Shown here piece by piece: positions 5,929 to 6,229 of a stretch of 6,229 bases of DNA (the stretch's first letter is position 1; each line of letters starts with the position of its first letter). The stretch lies in the NCBI GenBank assembly GCA_009920595.1, contig RFZR01000104.1:1-6229 (forward strand), written 5' to 3'. The notes beneath the pieces are model-generated. The model was not told the origin of the DNA. It was given only the letters and a program-made list of their open reading frames with translations, and ran no database searches. This stretch comes from Alphaproteobacteria bacterium (lineage in GTDB: Bacteria > Pseudomonadota > Alphaproteobacteria > Rhizobiales > Beijerinckiaceae). Position numbers and translations under genes: made by a program.

Positions 5929-6229
5929 ATGACAGCTCCTTCCTTTAATCCGGTTCTTTCCGGCCTCCCGACCACCATTTTCGAAACCATGTCGAAACGC
6001 GCGCGGGAAACCGGCGCGATCAATCTCGGCCAAGGTTTCCCCGACGGGCCCGGCCCGCGCGATGTGCTCGAAAAAGCCGCCGACGCGGTGATCAATGGCT
6101 GGAACCAATATCCGCCCATGCCCGGCCTCACCGAATTGCGGCAGGCGGTTGCCACCCATTATGCCGCGCATCAGGGCGTGAGCCTCGATTGGGAACAGGA
6201 GGTGATGGTCACCTCCGGCGCGACCGAGG
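5929..6229 (+). CDS. PLP-dependent class I/II aminotransferase, N-terminal part (partial, continues past right edge)
   Basis: The visible 100 residues start MTAPSFNPVLSGLPTTIFE and show the N-terminal part of a fold-type I aminotransferase: NLGQGFPDG at 32-40 (substrate-binding loop), the QYPPMPGLTELR stretch at 60-71, and VTSGATE at 94-100, which leads into the cofactor phosphate-binding helix. The LGQGFPD form is typical of the kynurenine/methionine/glutamine aminotransferase branch (KAT, YbdL-like). The exact amino-acid substrate cannot be read from this fragment, and the PLP lysine is outside the window. ATG at 5929 is chosen because the frame upstream contains no other ATG, GTG or TTG before a stop at 5893-5895. 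A nearby ATG at 5916 is in a different frame. GC by hand count is about 62 %, higher than in much of the divergent sugar operon. Confidence 0.9.
   Translation, partial: MTAPSFNPVLSGLPTTIFETMSKRARETGAINLGQGFPDGPGPRDVLEKAADAVINGWNQYPPMPGLTELRQAVATHYAAHQGVSLDWEQEVMVTSGATE

Noticed and set aside
5871..6171. Two minus-strand reading frames opposite the aminotransferase start
   Set aside because: The plus-strand frame encodes recognisable aminotransferase motifs (LGQGFPDG, VTSGATE). The minus frames show none.

Overview
The window looks like a chromosomal segment of an alphaproteobacterium, most likely of the order Hyphomicrobiales (Rhizobiales). The best evidence is the partial gene at the left edge, whose receiver domain I recognise as the response regulator ChvI, a hallmark of that order. 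The sugar dehydrogenase closely resembles alphaproteobacterial sugar 1-dehydrogenases such as Caulobacter XylB. Hand-counted GC is about 47-67 % depending on the stretch. I cannot name the genus.

Layout, left to right. 1-371 (minus): 5' part of chvI, running off the left edge. 372-514: short divergent intergenic region. 515-1015 (plus): a small single-domain FMN-binding protein of the pyridoxamine-phosphate-oxidase/HugZ type. 1037-5794 (minus): five tightly packed genes reading leftward in the order sugar 1-dehydrogenase (SDR), dgoK, dgoA, rbsK, phosphomannomutase/phosphoglucomutase. 5795-5928: divergent control region with an inverted repeat and small hairpins. 5929-6229 (plus): 5' end of a PLP-dependent class I/II aminotransferase, running off the right edge. 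No tRNA, rRNA, CRISPR array, insertion sequence or integration site was seen, and no gene-free stretch exceeds about 145 bases.

How the genes fit together. The five-gene block is a sugar-catabolic operon. The SDR would oxidise an aldose (galactose is favoured by context) to its lactone. DgoK phosphorylates 2-keto-3-deoxygalactonate, and DgoA splits the 6-phosphate to pyruvate and glyceraldehyde 3-phosphate. This is the De Ley-Doudoroff galactose route. The lactonase, the galactonate dehydratase, a transporter and a regulator are not in the window, so they must be encoded elsewhere. The two distal genes, a ribokinase with all the ribose-contact residues I could compare and a hexose-phosphate mutase, do not belong to that route and make the operon a mixed sugar-phosphate module. 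Genes 1-4 have gaps of 12 and 7 nt and a 4-nt overlap, which implies translational coupling.

I did not find a convincing previously undescribed system. The points most worth a second look are the incomplete, mixed composition of the operon, the possible operator ahead of it, and the possible leaderless start of the aminotransferase.
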